The notes below the pieces were generated by a model that saw only the letters and a program-made list of their open reading frames with translations, did no database searches and had not been told where the DNA came from. Below are positions 1 to 8,079 of a stretch of 64,000 nucleotides of DNA, piece by piece; position 1 is the first letter of the stretch; each line of letters begins with the position of its first letter. Origin of the DNA: Streptomyces sclerotialus (GTDB lineage: Bacteria; Actinomycetota; Actinomycetes; Streptomycetales; Streptomycetaceae); NCBI GenBank assembly GCA_000719105.1, contig JODX01000026.1, positions 1-64,000 on the forward strand, in the 5' to 3' direction. The translations under genes and the position numbers were made by a program.

Positions 1-31
1 GTCGGCAGCGTCAGATGTGTATAAGAGACAG
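1..31 (+). other. Illumina Nextera adapter (contig-end artefact)
   Basis: The first 31 bases match the 3' part of the Nextera read-1 transposase adapter and finish with the 19-bp Tn5 mosaic end AGATGTGTATAAGAGACAG. This is library adapter, not genome, so the left edge of the window is an untrimmed contig end and the neighbouring gene is cut by assembly. Confidence 0.97.
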
Positions 32-819
32 GGTGTGGGCTCCGCCGCTGCCGCCGCCTCCGGTTCGGCTTCCGCTGTCACCGGCGCTGACACGGCGTCG
101 GCACCGGGCTGCGCGGGCTGCGCGGGCTGCCCGGGGAAGTCCGCGGAAGGTGCGGCGTCCGCAGCCTCGACGCCCCCCGCCGTACCGGACACGGGCTCCG
201 TACCGGACACGGGCTCCGCACCGGACACGGGCTCCGCACCGGACACGGACCCGGCGGAGTCACCCGAGTGCGACTGCGCTGCGCTGCTCTGCGCTTCCGT
301 GGACGTCTCTTCGGCGGCGGCAGGCTGCGGCACGACCGTCGGCTGCTCGACCGTCGGCTGCTCGGCCACCGGCTGCGCAGGTGCGGCGGGCTGCACGGGC
401 GCGGGCGACTGCACGGGCGCGGGGGGTTGCACGGGCGCGGGCTGTGCGGGGACGTCCGGTGCCGGGGAAGCGGCCTGCGGCTGGTCCGGCACCGGCTGCT
501 GCGGATATCCGTAACCACCCGGTCCGGGCGCGCCCTGGGCGGGCTGCTGCGCCGGTGCGGGAACGTGCGGTGCGGGGGCCTGCGGTGGTGAGCCGATCGG
601 GGACCCGGTGGGCGGTCCGAGGGGCTGTCCGGTCGGCGGTGGTGGTGATGTCTGTCCGGCGTCCTGCTGTCCACCGGTGGCGGAGCCACCCTGCGTGCCT
701 TGGGCGTACCAGGCGGGAGGGGTGTAGACGATTTCGAACTCGCCGGTGAGATCCACCTCGTGATCGTCCCCGTCCGAGGACGGGCTGCCGCCGTTGTACT
801 CGGACCGATCCCTGTTCAC
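32..819 (-). CDS. Pro/Ala/Glu-rich N-terminus of a probable EspI-like T7SS-locus protein (truncated)
   Basis: The minus-strand reading frame starts at a GTG (817-819) with an AGGAGG ribosome site at 826-831 and stays open to the contig end. The N-terminus is acidic (NRDRSEYNGG, then DHEVDLTGEFEIVYTPPAWYAQ), followed by some 200 residues of Pro, Gln, Ala and Glu, including PVSGAE/PVSGTE repeats. It is last in the minus-strand group with eccE. In ESX loci, large proteins with a Pro-rich N-terminus and a C-terminal MinD/ParA-type ATPase (EspI) occupy such positions. The ATPase half would lie off the contig, so that identity is inferred from position and composition only. Longer ORFs in the other frames of this stretch are GC-skew shadows. 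Confidence 0.6.
187..240 (-). repeat. Three 18-bp tandem repeats inside the Pro-rich gene
   Basis: Three copies of an 18-bp unit (GGACACGGGCTCCGYACC on the plus strand) lie end to end, with a partial fourth copy after 240. Each encodes a PVSGxE hexapeptide in the truncated Pro-rich protein. The length is a multiple of three, so copy-number change would keep the frame. Confidence 0.9.
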
Positions 820-1208
820 TACTTGCCTCCTGGTCAGCCACCGTTGCTGAGCTGGACGTCGTTCCGGCCGGGCGGACCGGGCGGCGAGTCCCACGCGGCT
901 GCGTTCGTCACCGCATCAACAGCAGCCTAATCACTCGCTTGGCGGGACGGAAAAGCGCCTATGGCGTGACCGGTTCGCATCGTTGTTCCAGGGGACGACA
1001 CGGGTCAGCCCCAAGTCAACAAGCGTCGCTGCATGCGACGACAGGGACGGGACGCGCTGGATATCGACCGGATGGATGCGCGTCACTGCCGGGGCAGCCG
1101 GGTCCGGCAGCCCCGGCAGTGAGGTCACTCGTCCGAGCGGTGGGCGTAGGCCCGTACCTCCTCGTGCCTCAGTACCTCGGCGCCTCAGCGCCTGAGTACC
1201 TCAGCGCC
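820..1208. other. Intergenic region upstream of the Pro-rich gene
   Basis: There is no convincing gene in these 389 bases. The 65-codon minus-strand ORF at 931-1128 has no good ribosome site. The stretch 1168-1214 consists of short repeated blocks of GCGCCTCAG and CTGAGTACCTC that can pair with each other. A promoter for the truncated gene may lie here, but I cannot place its boxes. Confidence 0.5.
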
Positions 1209-2033
1209 TCAGTCCATACGGCGAGGAGCACCGAGGAGCCCGGTCTCCGCGTCGGTGGGCTGGGTCATGACGTACTGCTGGTGTTTCTGCGTGCACCACA
1301 GGGCGACGTTGTCGGAGAGGGAGGGCAGGGCGGTGACGTTGTCCTGGCTCAGGCGCATCACCTTGCCCACCACTTCGGCCTCCTGGGGGGAGATCCGCTG
1401 CACTCCGACGACATCGGCGTTGGACAGCAGCCGCGGCGCGGTCGGGCCGAGATAGGGGAGCAGCGTCAGTACCGACTGCCAGGGCTGCGTGGTGATACGG
1501 CTGCGCGGCGGGCGGGTGCCCAGGTCGCGGATGATGAGCACCGGGCTGGCCGGGGACGGACCCTGCGGGGCCAGCCGTCTCACCTGGTGCACCGTCACGC
1601 ACTGCTGGCCGCCGCCGGCCGCCTGCGCCATCGGCGACCACAGCTGGGGACGCGCCGTCTCCACGGCCACGCGGACGCCGATCGCCGCGGCGCGCAGGGC
1701 GATGACCTGGGCCATCCAGGCGCCGCCGACCAGTACGGCGTCCAGTCGGGTGGGCCGGCACAGCCCCAGTACGGCGGGCTGGTTGGACGGGTCGATACCG
1801 AGGATCAGACCGTCGTCGCCGACCGGCAGCGTCAGCTGAGCGAGCGCGTCCGCGTCCACGAGATGGCGCTCGCGCCGGGGACCGAGCAGACCGAAGGCCG
1901 CACGCAGGCGCCGCTGCGGCCCGTGGGCCGGTTCGGGATCGCGGGGCAGGTGGCCGGGGCGCTGCCCGGGGAAGCCCGGTGTCGCGGAGCCGAAGCCGGG
2001 GCGGCCGGTGGCGGGAACGGTGGGGGCGGGCAT
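1209..2033 (-). CDS. Conserved hypothetical protein of the ESX locus, coupled to eccE
   Basis: 274 aa. The ATG (2031-2033) overlaps the eccE stop as TGATG, so translation is coupled and a shared role is likely. The first ~50 residues are Pro/Arg-rich and basic; after that there is an alternating hydrophobic pattern (around LILGIDPSNQPAVLGL and the DAVLVGGAWMAQVIALRAA helix) like a soluble alpha/beta domain. No membrane segment, signal peptide or catalytic motif is visible. I do not recognise a named family. Position between eccE and the Pro-rich gene suggests a cytosolic accessory component of the Streptomyces T7SS; that role is an inference. Confidence 0.75.
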   Translation of the reverse strand: MPAPTVPATGRPGFGSATPGFPGQRPGHLPRDPEPAHGPQRRLRAAFGLLGPRRERHLVDADALAQLTLPVGDDGLILGIDPSNQPAVLGLCRPTRLDAVLVGGAWMAQVIALRAAAIGVRVAVETARPQLWSPMAQAAGGGQQCVTVHQVRRLAPQGPSPASPVLIIRDLGTRPPRSRITTQPWQSVLTLLPYLGPTAPRLLSNADVVGVQRISPQEAEVVGKVMRLSQDNVTALPSLSDNVALWCTQKHQQYVMTQPTDAETGLLGAPRRMD

Positions 2034-3406
2034 CAGCGGGTACCTCCCAGCGGCAGGGTGGCCAGAACTCCGGGCAGCTGCTCACGGTCGAGCCGCACCA
2101 GGCCGGTCTTGAGCGCGGACGCGGCCCGCCGTACCTGCTGGTCCGCCTCGGCCAGCTCGTTCTCACCGCGGCTGGTGAGACGTACGTGCCCGGACAGGGC
2201 GAGGAGCCTGCCCCTCTTCCTGGCGATGGTGAGCGAGAAGGTGCTCGCGAGCACGGGGGCGGAGGTCACCGCGCCGACCAGCTGGGGAAGTGCGAGGGCG
2301 CCGCTGCCGAGCTGGGGCCAGCGGGAGATCCAGTACGTGGTGTGCCAGCGGTCGTCGCAGCGCCAGGCCCGGGAGGTCTCGGCGGTACGGCGCGTGGAAC
2401 GGCTGCCGTCGCGCGCGGCACCGCCGGTGGTGGCCAGCGGGTTGACGCAGCTGGAGGTGGCGATGGCGGCGACGATCTCCTGCTCGCTCAGCACCTTGGC
2501 CTCCAGGCCGACACCCGTGAGGCGGCTGGCGAGCTGGTCGGCGACCCGCAGCAGTGCCCGCCGGGCCCCCTGCATACCGCCGCCGCGGGCCTCCACGGCC
2601 TCCGGGCACAGCTCCGGGTCGAGCTTGAGCGCGACCCAGGTGAACCGCAGAGCCGGCGTCATGCTCTGTGCCTGCAGCGGCCCGTAGGAGCGGACGGCCA
2701 TGGCCTGCGGAGGCAGGTGCGGCGCCGGCGCGGGCTGGGTGTGCTGGACGACCTGGACGGAGGCGAGCCGGATGTCGTCCACCTCGAGCAGCCCCTGGAT
2801 CAGATCGAGAGGGATGTCGCGGGTGCCGCGGGCGGGACGCAGCGGGGTGTCCGCGGCCTGCACCTGCACCAGGGCGGTGAGGAAGGTGCCGTCACCGAGC
2901 ATGCCGATCTCGCGCTGCTGACGGTCGTGGAAGGCATAGGTGCGCAGCGCCGGGTCGCACTCGACGGCCGGGGCGAAGCCGGGATCGGTGCCGGGCGGTA
3001 CGGGGTCGGCGTTGCGCTTGCGGCGGTCCCGCAGGGCGCGGGCGGTGGTGAACCACTCGTGCAGCGGGCGGCCGCGCCGGCGCAGCAGGCCGGCCAGGAC
3101 CAGCGGTACGGCCAGCACGATGCCGATGGTGAGGCCGATGGGGCGGAGCAGCCAGCCGATCAGGATGACCGCGGCGGCCAGCTCGAAGCCGACCAGCTGC
3201 TGGACGCGGAGCGGGCCGATGCTGCCGGGGCGTCTGGAGAGCGCGGGCGAGGCCGGGCTCACCCGGCGGGCAGCGGCGGACGACTGCCCGGATGCCTCCT
3301 GCGTTCCCTGCGTCCCGGGTGTTCCGTGCGATCCGTGTTCCGGTTCCTGGTTTCCCTGCGCGCGACGGCTGCCGTTCCGGCGCCGGGACCTGGTCGCAGT
3401 GCTCAT
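2033..3406 (-). CDS. eccE: Type VII secretion core protein EccE
   Basis: 457 aa. A basic, Gly/Gln-rich N-terminal ~65 residues is followed by two adjacent membrane helices (about 71-88 and 90-108) and a long soluble domain. This is the EccE plan: EccE sits at the edge of the EccB/C/D/E inner-membrane complex. Arg-rich residues after the second helix predict that the C-terminal domain faces the cytoplasm. The gene is divergent from eccB across a ~250-bp regulatory region and is the first of at least three co-directional genes. The call rests on topology, size and position beside eccB; sequence conservation in EccE is generally low. Confidence 0.82.
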   Translation of the reverse strand: MSTATRSRRRNGSRRAQGNQEPEHGSHGTPGTQGTQEASGQSSAAARRVSPASPALSRRPGSIGPLRVQQLVGFELAAAVILIGWLLRPIGLTIGIVLAVPLVLAGLLRRRGRPLHEWFTTARALRDRRKRNADPVPPGTDPGFAPAVECDPALRTYAFHDRQQREIGMLGDGTFLTALVQVQAADTPLRPARGTRDIPLDLIQGLLEVDDIRLASVQVVQHTQPAPAPHLPPQAMAVRSYGPLQAQSMTPALRFTWVALKLDPELCPEAVEARGGGMQGARRALLRVADQLASRLTGVGLEAKVLSEQEIVAAIATSSCVNPLATTGGAARDGSRSTRRTAETSRAWRCDDRWHTTYWISRWPQLGSGALALPQLVGAVTSAPVLASTFSLTIARKRGRLLALSGHVRLTSRGENELAEADQQVRRAASALKTGLVRLDREQLPGVLATLPLGGTR

Positions 3407-3548
3407 CCCCCGCTACAACCCCTTTGCTTTGTTGCTTTTGTCCGGCCGCGACTTGAGCTGGCGGCGCACCACGCTACCCCGTACCGTACGGTGCGATCGT
3501 CACACGGCATAGTAGGGGCCCCTGCAGGCGCAAAGGCCACGGAAGTAC

Positions 3549-3612
3549 CAGGCGGCCTGGGGGGATCCCGCGAACACGGCAGGCAGTCCTGCGCACAAGC
3601 CAGGCAATCCTG
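3549..3612. promoter_or_regulatory. Three phased CAGG-N3/4-CCTG dyads between eccE and eccB
   Basis: The divergent intergenic region has CAGG-CGG-CCTG at 3549-3559 (inside the 13-bp palindrome CCAGGCGGCCTGG, 3548-3560), CAGG-CAGT-CCTG at 3580-3591 and CAGG-CAAT-CCTG at 3601-3612. The half-site starts are 31 and 21 bp apart, about three and two helical turns. A 13-bp direct repeat GCGAACACGGCAG (3570-3582, 3612-3624) flanks the last two. The third dyad ends 43 bp before the eccB ATG. It looks like an operator for both divergent transcripts; the binding protein is unknown. Confidence 0.5.
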
Positions 3613-3655
3613 CGAACACGGCAGCAAAGCGAAAAAACGGGGAGTTGACCCATCG

Positions 3656-5212
3656 ATGGCGACACGTCGGGATGAGCTGAACGCCTACTCCTTTGCGCGC
3701 AGGCGCACGGTGGCGGCGTTCCTGAGTCCGTCCCCGCACGGTTCCGAGGAAGCCGCGCCGCGCCCCTTCAAGACCGTTCTGCCGAGCGTCGGTGTGGCGA
3801 CGCTGATCGTCGTCGGCTTCGGGGCGTGGGGGATGCTCAGCCCGACGGCGCCGAAGGGCTGGGACAGCGAGGGCAAGAACATCCTCGTCGGCAGCGACTC
3901 GACGACGCGCTACGTCCTGGTGAAGACCAAGGGCGAGGAGAAGCTCAGCCTTCACCCGGTCCTCAACCTGGCGTCCGCCAAGCTGTTGCTGAACGGTGAG
4001 AACCCGAAGGTCATGAAGATCAAGGAGTCGGTGCTCGACGAGAGCAAGTACGCGATGGGCGCCACCGTCGGCATCCCCTTCGCGCCGGACCGGCTCCCCT
4101 CCGCCAAGGACGCGGAGACGGTCAAGACCTGGGCGCTGTGCGAGGCCCCGGGCGAGGACGAGCAGCCCGTCAGGGCCACGTACGTGCTGGACCAGGCCGA
4201 CTACGACAGCCTGCTGCACAAGGGCAAGAAGGAGCTGAACCAGAGCCAGGCCCTGTACGTCGAGGCTCCGGTCCAGGGCAGCGAGATCGGCCAGCGGTAC
4301 ATGGTCACCTCGGACGGCCGGGCCTACACCATGGGCGGCAAGGACTGGAAGCTCCGCAGCGAGCAGGCGATGAAGACGCTCGAGCGCGCCATATTCGGTG
4401 ACGGCGCGACACCGCAGAAGGTCAGCAGGGAGTTCATCGAAACGCTGAACGTGGTGGGCGACGTCGACTTCCCGGACATGGCGGGGGAGGCAGGCGCACC
4501 GGCGGACGTCGTGGGCCTCGACCCCAACTACTCCAAGGTGGGCCTCGTCCTCGAAGCCCCCTCAGGCAGCGGGACGCAGAAGTACATCGTCCTGAAGGAC
4601 CGCGTGCAGCCGGTGTCCGACTTCACGGCCCAGCTCTGGCTGCGCAGCAGCTTCGCGAACGGCCTGTACGGAGGAGAGAACCCGGAGGCGGTGAAGGTCA
4701 CCTTCAACGACATCCAGCCCGCGGACGGCGAGTGGAACTCGGAGAAGAACTGGCCCAGCGAGCCGGTGACCCAGGCCAACACGCACTGGGAGGCCGGCGG
4801 CAACAAAGTCTCGTGCAGCATCTGGCACGGCAAGGACGACGAGTACACCGGCCTGCCGAAGATGACCGTCTGGACCTCGCAGGACTACCCGAAGGACGTC
4901 GCGCAGAGCGGTTCCAGCACCTACGTCTCGCCCGGCAGCGGCCTGCTGTACAAGAAGATCACGGGCAAGGACGCCGGCGGCGGCAACAGCTACCTGGTGA
5001 CCGACACCGGCCTGCGCTACTCGGTCCCCGCGCGGAACGACAGCGAGGTGACCGGCGGCGAGAAGGCCGACGCCCAGCAGACCAACACCGCGCAGGTCAG
5101 GCTCGGCTACGGCAAGATCAAGGCGGTCTCGGTCCCGGCGGCCTGGTCGGACCTGCTCGCCGCGGGCCCGGAGCTCAGCAGCGGCAACGCGCAGCAGGCA
5201 CAGGGCTCTTGA
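3656..5212 (+). CDS. eccB: Type VII secretion core protein EccB
   Basis: 518 aa. The ATG at 3656 follows GGGGAG and gives the family-typical start MATRRDELNAYSFARRRTVAAFL; the frame stays open far upstream, but that part is not coding. One membrane helix (about 42-61) anchors a large extracytoplasmic domain, as in EccB/EccB1, which forms the periplasmic part of the T7SS core. The repeated stretches (YVLVKTKGEE, YMVTSDGRAY, YIVLKDRVQP, YLVTDTGLRY) match the repeat-domain design of EccB. The C-terminus is Ser/Gln-rich. The gene stands alone on the plus strand, divergent from eccE and upstream of esxBA. Confidence 0.93.
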   Translation: MATRRDELNAYSFARRRTVAAFLSPSPHGSEEAAPRPFKTVLPSVGVATLIVVGFGAWGMLSPTAPKGWDSEGKNILVGSDSTTRYVLVKTKGEEKLSLHPVLNLASAKLLLNGENPKVMKIKESVLDESKYAMGATVGIPFAPDRLPSAKDAETVKTWALCEAPGEDEQPVRATYVLDQADYDSLLHKGKKELNQSQALYVEAPVQGSEIGQRYMVTSDGRAYTMGGKDWKLRSEQAMKTLERAIFGDGATPQKVSREFIETLNVVGDVDFPDMAGEAGAPADVVGLDPNYSKVGLVLEAPSGSGTQKYIVLKDRVQPVSDFTAQLWLRSSFANGLYGGENPEAVKVTFNDIQPADGEWNSEKNWPSEPVTQANTHWEAGGNKVSCSIWHGKDDEYTGLPKMTVWTSQDYPKDVAQSGSSTYVSPGSGLLYKKITGKDAGGGNSYLVTDTGLRYSVPARNDSEVTGGEKADAQQTNTAQVRLGYGKIKAVSVPAAWSDLLAAGPELSSGNAQQAQGS

Positions 5213-5286
5213 CCGAACTCCGTGCGTCGCACCGGTTTCGCACCGGTCGCCGCACGGGCATCACACCGCCGACCGGTCACTACTGA

Positions 5287-5353
5287 CCGTACTGATCCGT
5301 ACTGATCCGTACTGACCGTCAATCGGTCGAACAATCAACAAACTCACATGTGA
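5287..5353. promoter_or_regulatory. 10-bp tandem repeats and TCACATGTGA palindrome upstream of esxB
   Basis: CCGTACTGAT occurs at 5287-5296 and 5297-5306, and CCGTACTGAC at 5307-5316: three copies at exactly one helical turn. They are flanked by GACCGGT- and GGTCGAAC-type half sites. A perfect 10-bp palindrome TCACATGTGA follows at 5344-5353. The cluster lies 175-240 bp before the esxB start in a 315-bp gap downstream of eccB, and may be the control region of the esxBA operon. No binding protein can be named from sequence. Confidence 0.4.
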
Positions 5354-5527
5354 AAGTGCTGAGTTGGGTTCATCGCGATCCTGCTACAGAACCAATCCGA
5401 TGTTCTTCCTGTCGGCGGATGCTACTAGAGTGGGACAGGATTCAAACAGGGAACGGCTCCGCCGCCCGGCGGTGGTCTCCCGCACTTGGATCCACCCAGA
5501 ACTCCTACGTCTCATGGGGGACACAGC

Positions 5528-5848
5528 ATGGCTGGACAGCAGTTCACCATGACCGAGGAGGAGATGGTCGCGTTCAGCGGTCGCATCTCCTCGGTCAACT
5601 CCTCGATTCAGTCCGAGATCCGCCGGCTGCAGACCGTGATCGACACCATCACGGGCGGCTGGAAGGGCTCGGCGGCCACCGCGTACAACAACCTGCAGAA
5701 CCAGGTCAACCAGGATGCGACCAAGATCAACCAGATCTTGAACGACATCAAGGAAGCCATCGACCAGAGCACCAAGGCCTACGCGGCTTCGGAAGAGGAG
5801 CAGCGCGCGTCCATCCAGAGCATCGCTGCCCAGTCCCCGTTCGGATGA
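5528..5848 (+). CDS. esxB: WXG100 secreted protein EsxB
   Basis: 106 aa, the usual WXG100 size: two amphipathic helices around a W45-K46-G47 turn. The C-terminal helix has the T7SS export motif YxxxE (Y85-E89) and the protein ends in SPFG. In S. coelicolor, EsxB and EsxA form a heterodimer secreted by the T7SS and needed for normal sporulation. The ATG at 5528 follows a GGGGGA site; an upstream in-frame ATG at 5486 would add a non-conserved extension. esxA follows after 65 bp, so this is the first gene of the esxBA operon. B and A are assigned by order (esxB first in S. coelicolor). Confidence 0.9.
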   Translation: MAGQQFTMTEEEMVAFSGRISSVNSSIQSEIRRLQTVIDTITGGWKGSAATAYNNLQNQVNQDATKINQILNDIKEAIDQSTKAYAASEEEQRASIQSIAAQSPFG

Positions 5849-5913
5849 TCGGCCCCGTGCGCCGCGGCGCACGGCCGTGACCGACCATCGACACATCTGA
5901 GGAGACAGAAGAC

Positions 5914-6207
5914 ATGTCCGGGCAGATTCTCGTCAATTTCCAGACGATCTCCCAGGCCTCCCAGGACGTCCGCTCGACGGCGAGCAGCATCCGCCGCCAG
6001 CTGGACGAGCTGGAGGCCGGCGTGGCGCGCATCGCCAACAGCTGGGAAGGTTCGGCGCAGGAGGCCTACCGCGCCAAGCAGGCCGAGTGGGACCAGCGCG
6101 CCAACTCCATGCAGCAGACGCTGGAGGCCATCGCCAAGGCCCTCGACAGCGCCGCGCAGAACTACCAGGCCACCGAGCAGAAGAACGCCTCGATCTGGGG
6201 CGGCTGA
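5914..6207 (+). CDS. esxA: WXG100 secreted protein EsxA
   Basis: 97 aa with the WXG turn W44-E45-G46 and YxxxE (Y84-E88) in the second helix; it ends in SIWGG. It would pair with the EsxB-type protein encoded just upstream to form the four-helix heterodimer that is the main T7SS substrate. The ATG at 5914 is preceded by GAGGAGA. It lies between esxB and the mycosin gene. The EsxA/EsxB naming could be swapped; membership of the WXG100 family is clear. Confidence 0.9.
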   Translation: MSGQILVNFQTISQASQDVRSTASSIRRQLDELEAGVARIANSWEGSAQEAYRAKQAEWDQRANSMQQTLEAIAKALDSAAQNYQATEQKNASIWGG

Positions 6208-6397
6208 CGTGATCGCTTGATGGGGGCGGGTGCGCGGCGGCGCACTCGCCCCCATTGGCGGTTGACGGGACGTACGGACGGGCCGCCTCCGGCTGCACGC
6301 ACTTCGCCGAGACGGAAGTCGTGGAGACCGTGGACGCCGGCCCGCCCCCACATTCCGTCGCGTCGTAACAGGAACACCAACGGGAGGACGTAAGACA

Positions 6398-7723
6398 GTG
6401 GGATCCGGGGCATCGCGCGCCGCGCGTCGGAGCGCCGCAGGAGCCGCCGCACTGGCGGTCGTCGCCTGCGGGCTGCCCTTCGCCGGCGCCGCGCCGGCCG
6501 CCGCTGCGGAGCACGTGCGGACCACCTTGGCCGACGACGACGTGCGCTTCCAGATCGACGACACCAGCTGCTCGTTCCCGTCCGATCCCATCAAGGGAAC
6601 GCCCTGGTCCCTGCAGCGCATCGTCCTCGACCAGCTGTGGCAGGACACCAAGGGCAAGGGCGTCAAGGTCGCCGTCATCGACACCGGTGTCGACGTCGTC
6701 AACGACCAGTTGAAGTCGGCCGTCATCAACGGCAAGGACTACCTGTCGAAGGGCGGCACCGGCAAGACCGACGAGGTCGGCCACGGCACCAAGGTGGCGG
6801 GCATCATCGCCGCCCGCAAGTCCGACGAGAGCGGCTTCATCGGCATAGCCCCGGAAGCCACGATCATCCCGATCCGGCAGAACGACGACCAGGGCAGCGG
6901 CAACGTCGGCACGATGATCGATGCCATCGAGTACGCGGCCGAGGCCGACGCCGACGTCATCAACATCTCGCAGGACACCGCCTCCCAGATGGACCCGGCG
7001 GTCCACGCGGCCTTCCAGGCGGCCATCACGAAGGTCCAGGAGGAGCACGACGTCCTGATCGTCGCCGCGGCCGGCAACAACGGCGCGGACGGCAAGGAGA
7101 GGAAGACGTACCCGGCGGCGTTCGAAGGCGTCCTCGCGGTCGCGGCCGCCGACCGCAACAACGCCCGCGCCCCCTTCTCCCAGTCGGGCGACTTCCTGGG
7201 CGTCGCGGCCCCCGGCATCGACATGGTCTCGACGGTCCCCGCGGGCGGCCACTGCGTGGACCAGGGCACCAGCTTCGCGGCCCCGTACGTCTCGGGCGTC
7301 GCGGCCCTGATCCGCGCCAAGCACCCGGAGTGGACGTACAAGCAGGTCATCACCCAGATCGAGCAGACGGCCGACCGAGCGAAGCCGGACCATGACCCCT
7401 ATGTCGGCTGGGGCGTCATCGACCCGGCCGCCGCCGTCAACGAGGACGTCACGGAACCCTCCGAGGACGGTCCGACCGCTGCTCCGGTCGGGTCCGAGGG
7501 CGGCTCCGCCGACGTCCAGGCCGCGACTCTTGTGCTTGGAGAGTCCCGCCAGGAGCGAATGGAAAGGTATGCACTGTACGTGCTGGCCGGTGGCCTGGGC
7601 GCGGTGGTGCTTCTGTTCGGCGGCGGGCGAGTGCTGGGGGACTGGCGGCGTAAGCAGGGCATCGCGGGCACCGGTGGCATCGGTAACGGTAACAACACGC
7701 ACATGCAGTCAACGGGGAGCTGA
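6398..7723 (+). CDS. mycP: Membrane-anchored mycosin (subtilisin-type serine protease) MycP
   Basis: 441 aa, GTG start at 6398 with GGGAGG at 6382-6387. An N-terminal signal peptide (to about residue 37) precedes a subtilase domain with the triad Asp95 (AVIDTG), His129 (GHGT) and Ser292 (GTSFAAP), and Asn227 for the oxyanion hole. A C-terminal membrane helix (about 388-410) and short basic tail follow. This is the mycosin architecture: an extracytoplasmic protease tied to the ESX core complex and needed for its function. Cys58 in the N-terminal extension and Cys286 could form the disulfide seen in mycosins. It lies directly after esxBA, as expected for an ESX core protease. Confidence 0.93.
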   Translation: MGSGASRAARRSAAGAAALAVVACGLPFAGAAPAAAAEHVRTTLADDDVRFQIDDTSCSFPSDPIKGTPWSLQRIVLDQLWQDTKGKGVKVAVIDTGVDVVNDQLKSAVINGKDYLSKGGTGKTDEVGHGTKVAGIIAARKSDESGFIGIAPEATIIPIRQNDDQGSGNVGTMIDAIEYAAEADADVINISQDTASQMDPAVHAAFQAAITKVQEEHDVLIVAAAGNNGADGKERKTYPAAFEGVLAVAAADRNNARAPFSQSGDFLGVAAPGIDMVSTVPAGGHCVDQGTSFAAPYVSGVAALIRAKHPEWTYKQVITQIEQTADRAKPDHDPYVGWGVIDPAAAVNEDVTEPSEDGPTAAPVGSEGGSADVQAATLVLGESRQERMERYALYVLAGGLGAVVLLFGGGRVLGDWRRKQGIAGTGGIGNGNNTHMQSTGS

Positions 7724-7725
7724 GT

Positions 7726-8040
7726 ATGGCTGAGCAGTACAAGGTCGATCTGAGTGAGATCGAGGGGACTATTTCGAGGCTGAACGGTGTCCTGAGGGAC
7801 ATGGGGGCGTCTTCCGCGAGCGCCAAAAGCAAGACTTACCTGCCAGAGGGCGCGCTGGGCACGGGCTTCGCAGAGGCCACGCAGCTGTACGGCGCCCACC
7901 AGCAGATGAAGAGGGCGCTCGAGCAGATCGTCCAGCATCTGGAGAACGTGCTGGACGACTTCGGGCAGAAGACGAAGAAGACACATGATGCGTACCAGGA
8001 CGCCGAGGCAGAAAACCATGCAGCATTCAACGGCAAGTGA
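7726..8040 (+). CDS. Small helical T7SS substrate candidate with YxxxE tail
   Basis: 104 aa, almost all helical, starting 2 bp after the mycP stop with its GGGGAG site inside the mycP end, so probably co-transcribed. It lacks a WXG turn but has a YQDAE motif (YxxxE) near the C-terminus, the T7SS export signal. Size, helices and signal suit a partner that forms a helical bundle with the next protein (8080-9618), as in Esx or PE/PPE pairs. Pairing is inferred from adjacency. It ends in FNGK rather than PFG. Confidence 0.75.
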   Translation: MAEQYKVDLSEIEGTISRLNGVLRDMGASSASAKSKTYLPEGALGTGFAEATQLYGAHQQMKRALEQIVQHLENVLDDFGQKTKKTHDAYQDAEAENHAAFNGK

Positions 8041-8079
8041 TCGGGTGTCCCACTACCTGAATGCGAGGGGGCTGTAGAC

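Noticed and set aside
15..749. Several long ORFs on both strands at the left end (for example 15-749 plus, 260-841 minus)
   Set aside because: They are Arg/Pro- or Cys/Gly-rich shadows of the Pro-rich gene; only the frame from GTG 819 has a ribosome site and sensible composition. The plus ORF also starts in adapter.
939..2687. 582-codon plus-strand ORF opposite the two minus genes
   Set aside because: No ribosome site or family features; it lies antisense to eccE and its coupled gene, as expected in high-GC DNA.
5933..7702. 589-codon minus-strand ORF opposite esxA and mycP
   Set aside because: Val/Gly/Asp/Arg-rich antisense frame of two well-supported genes.
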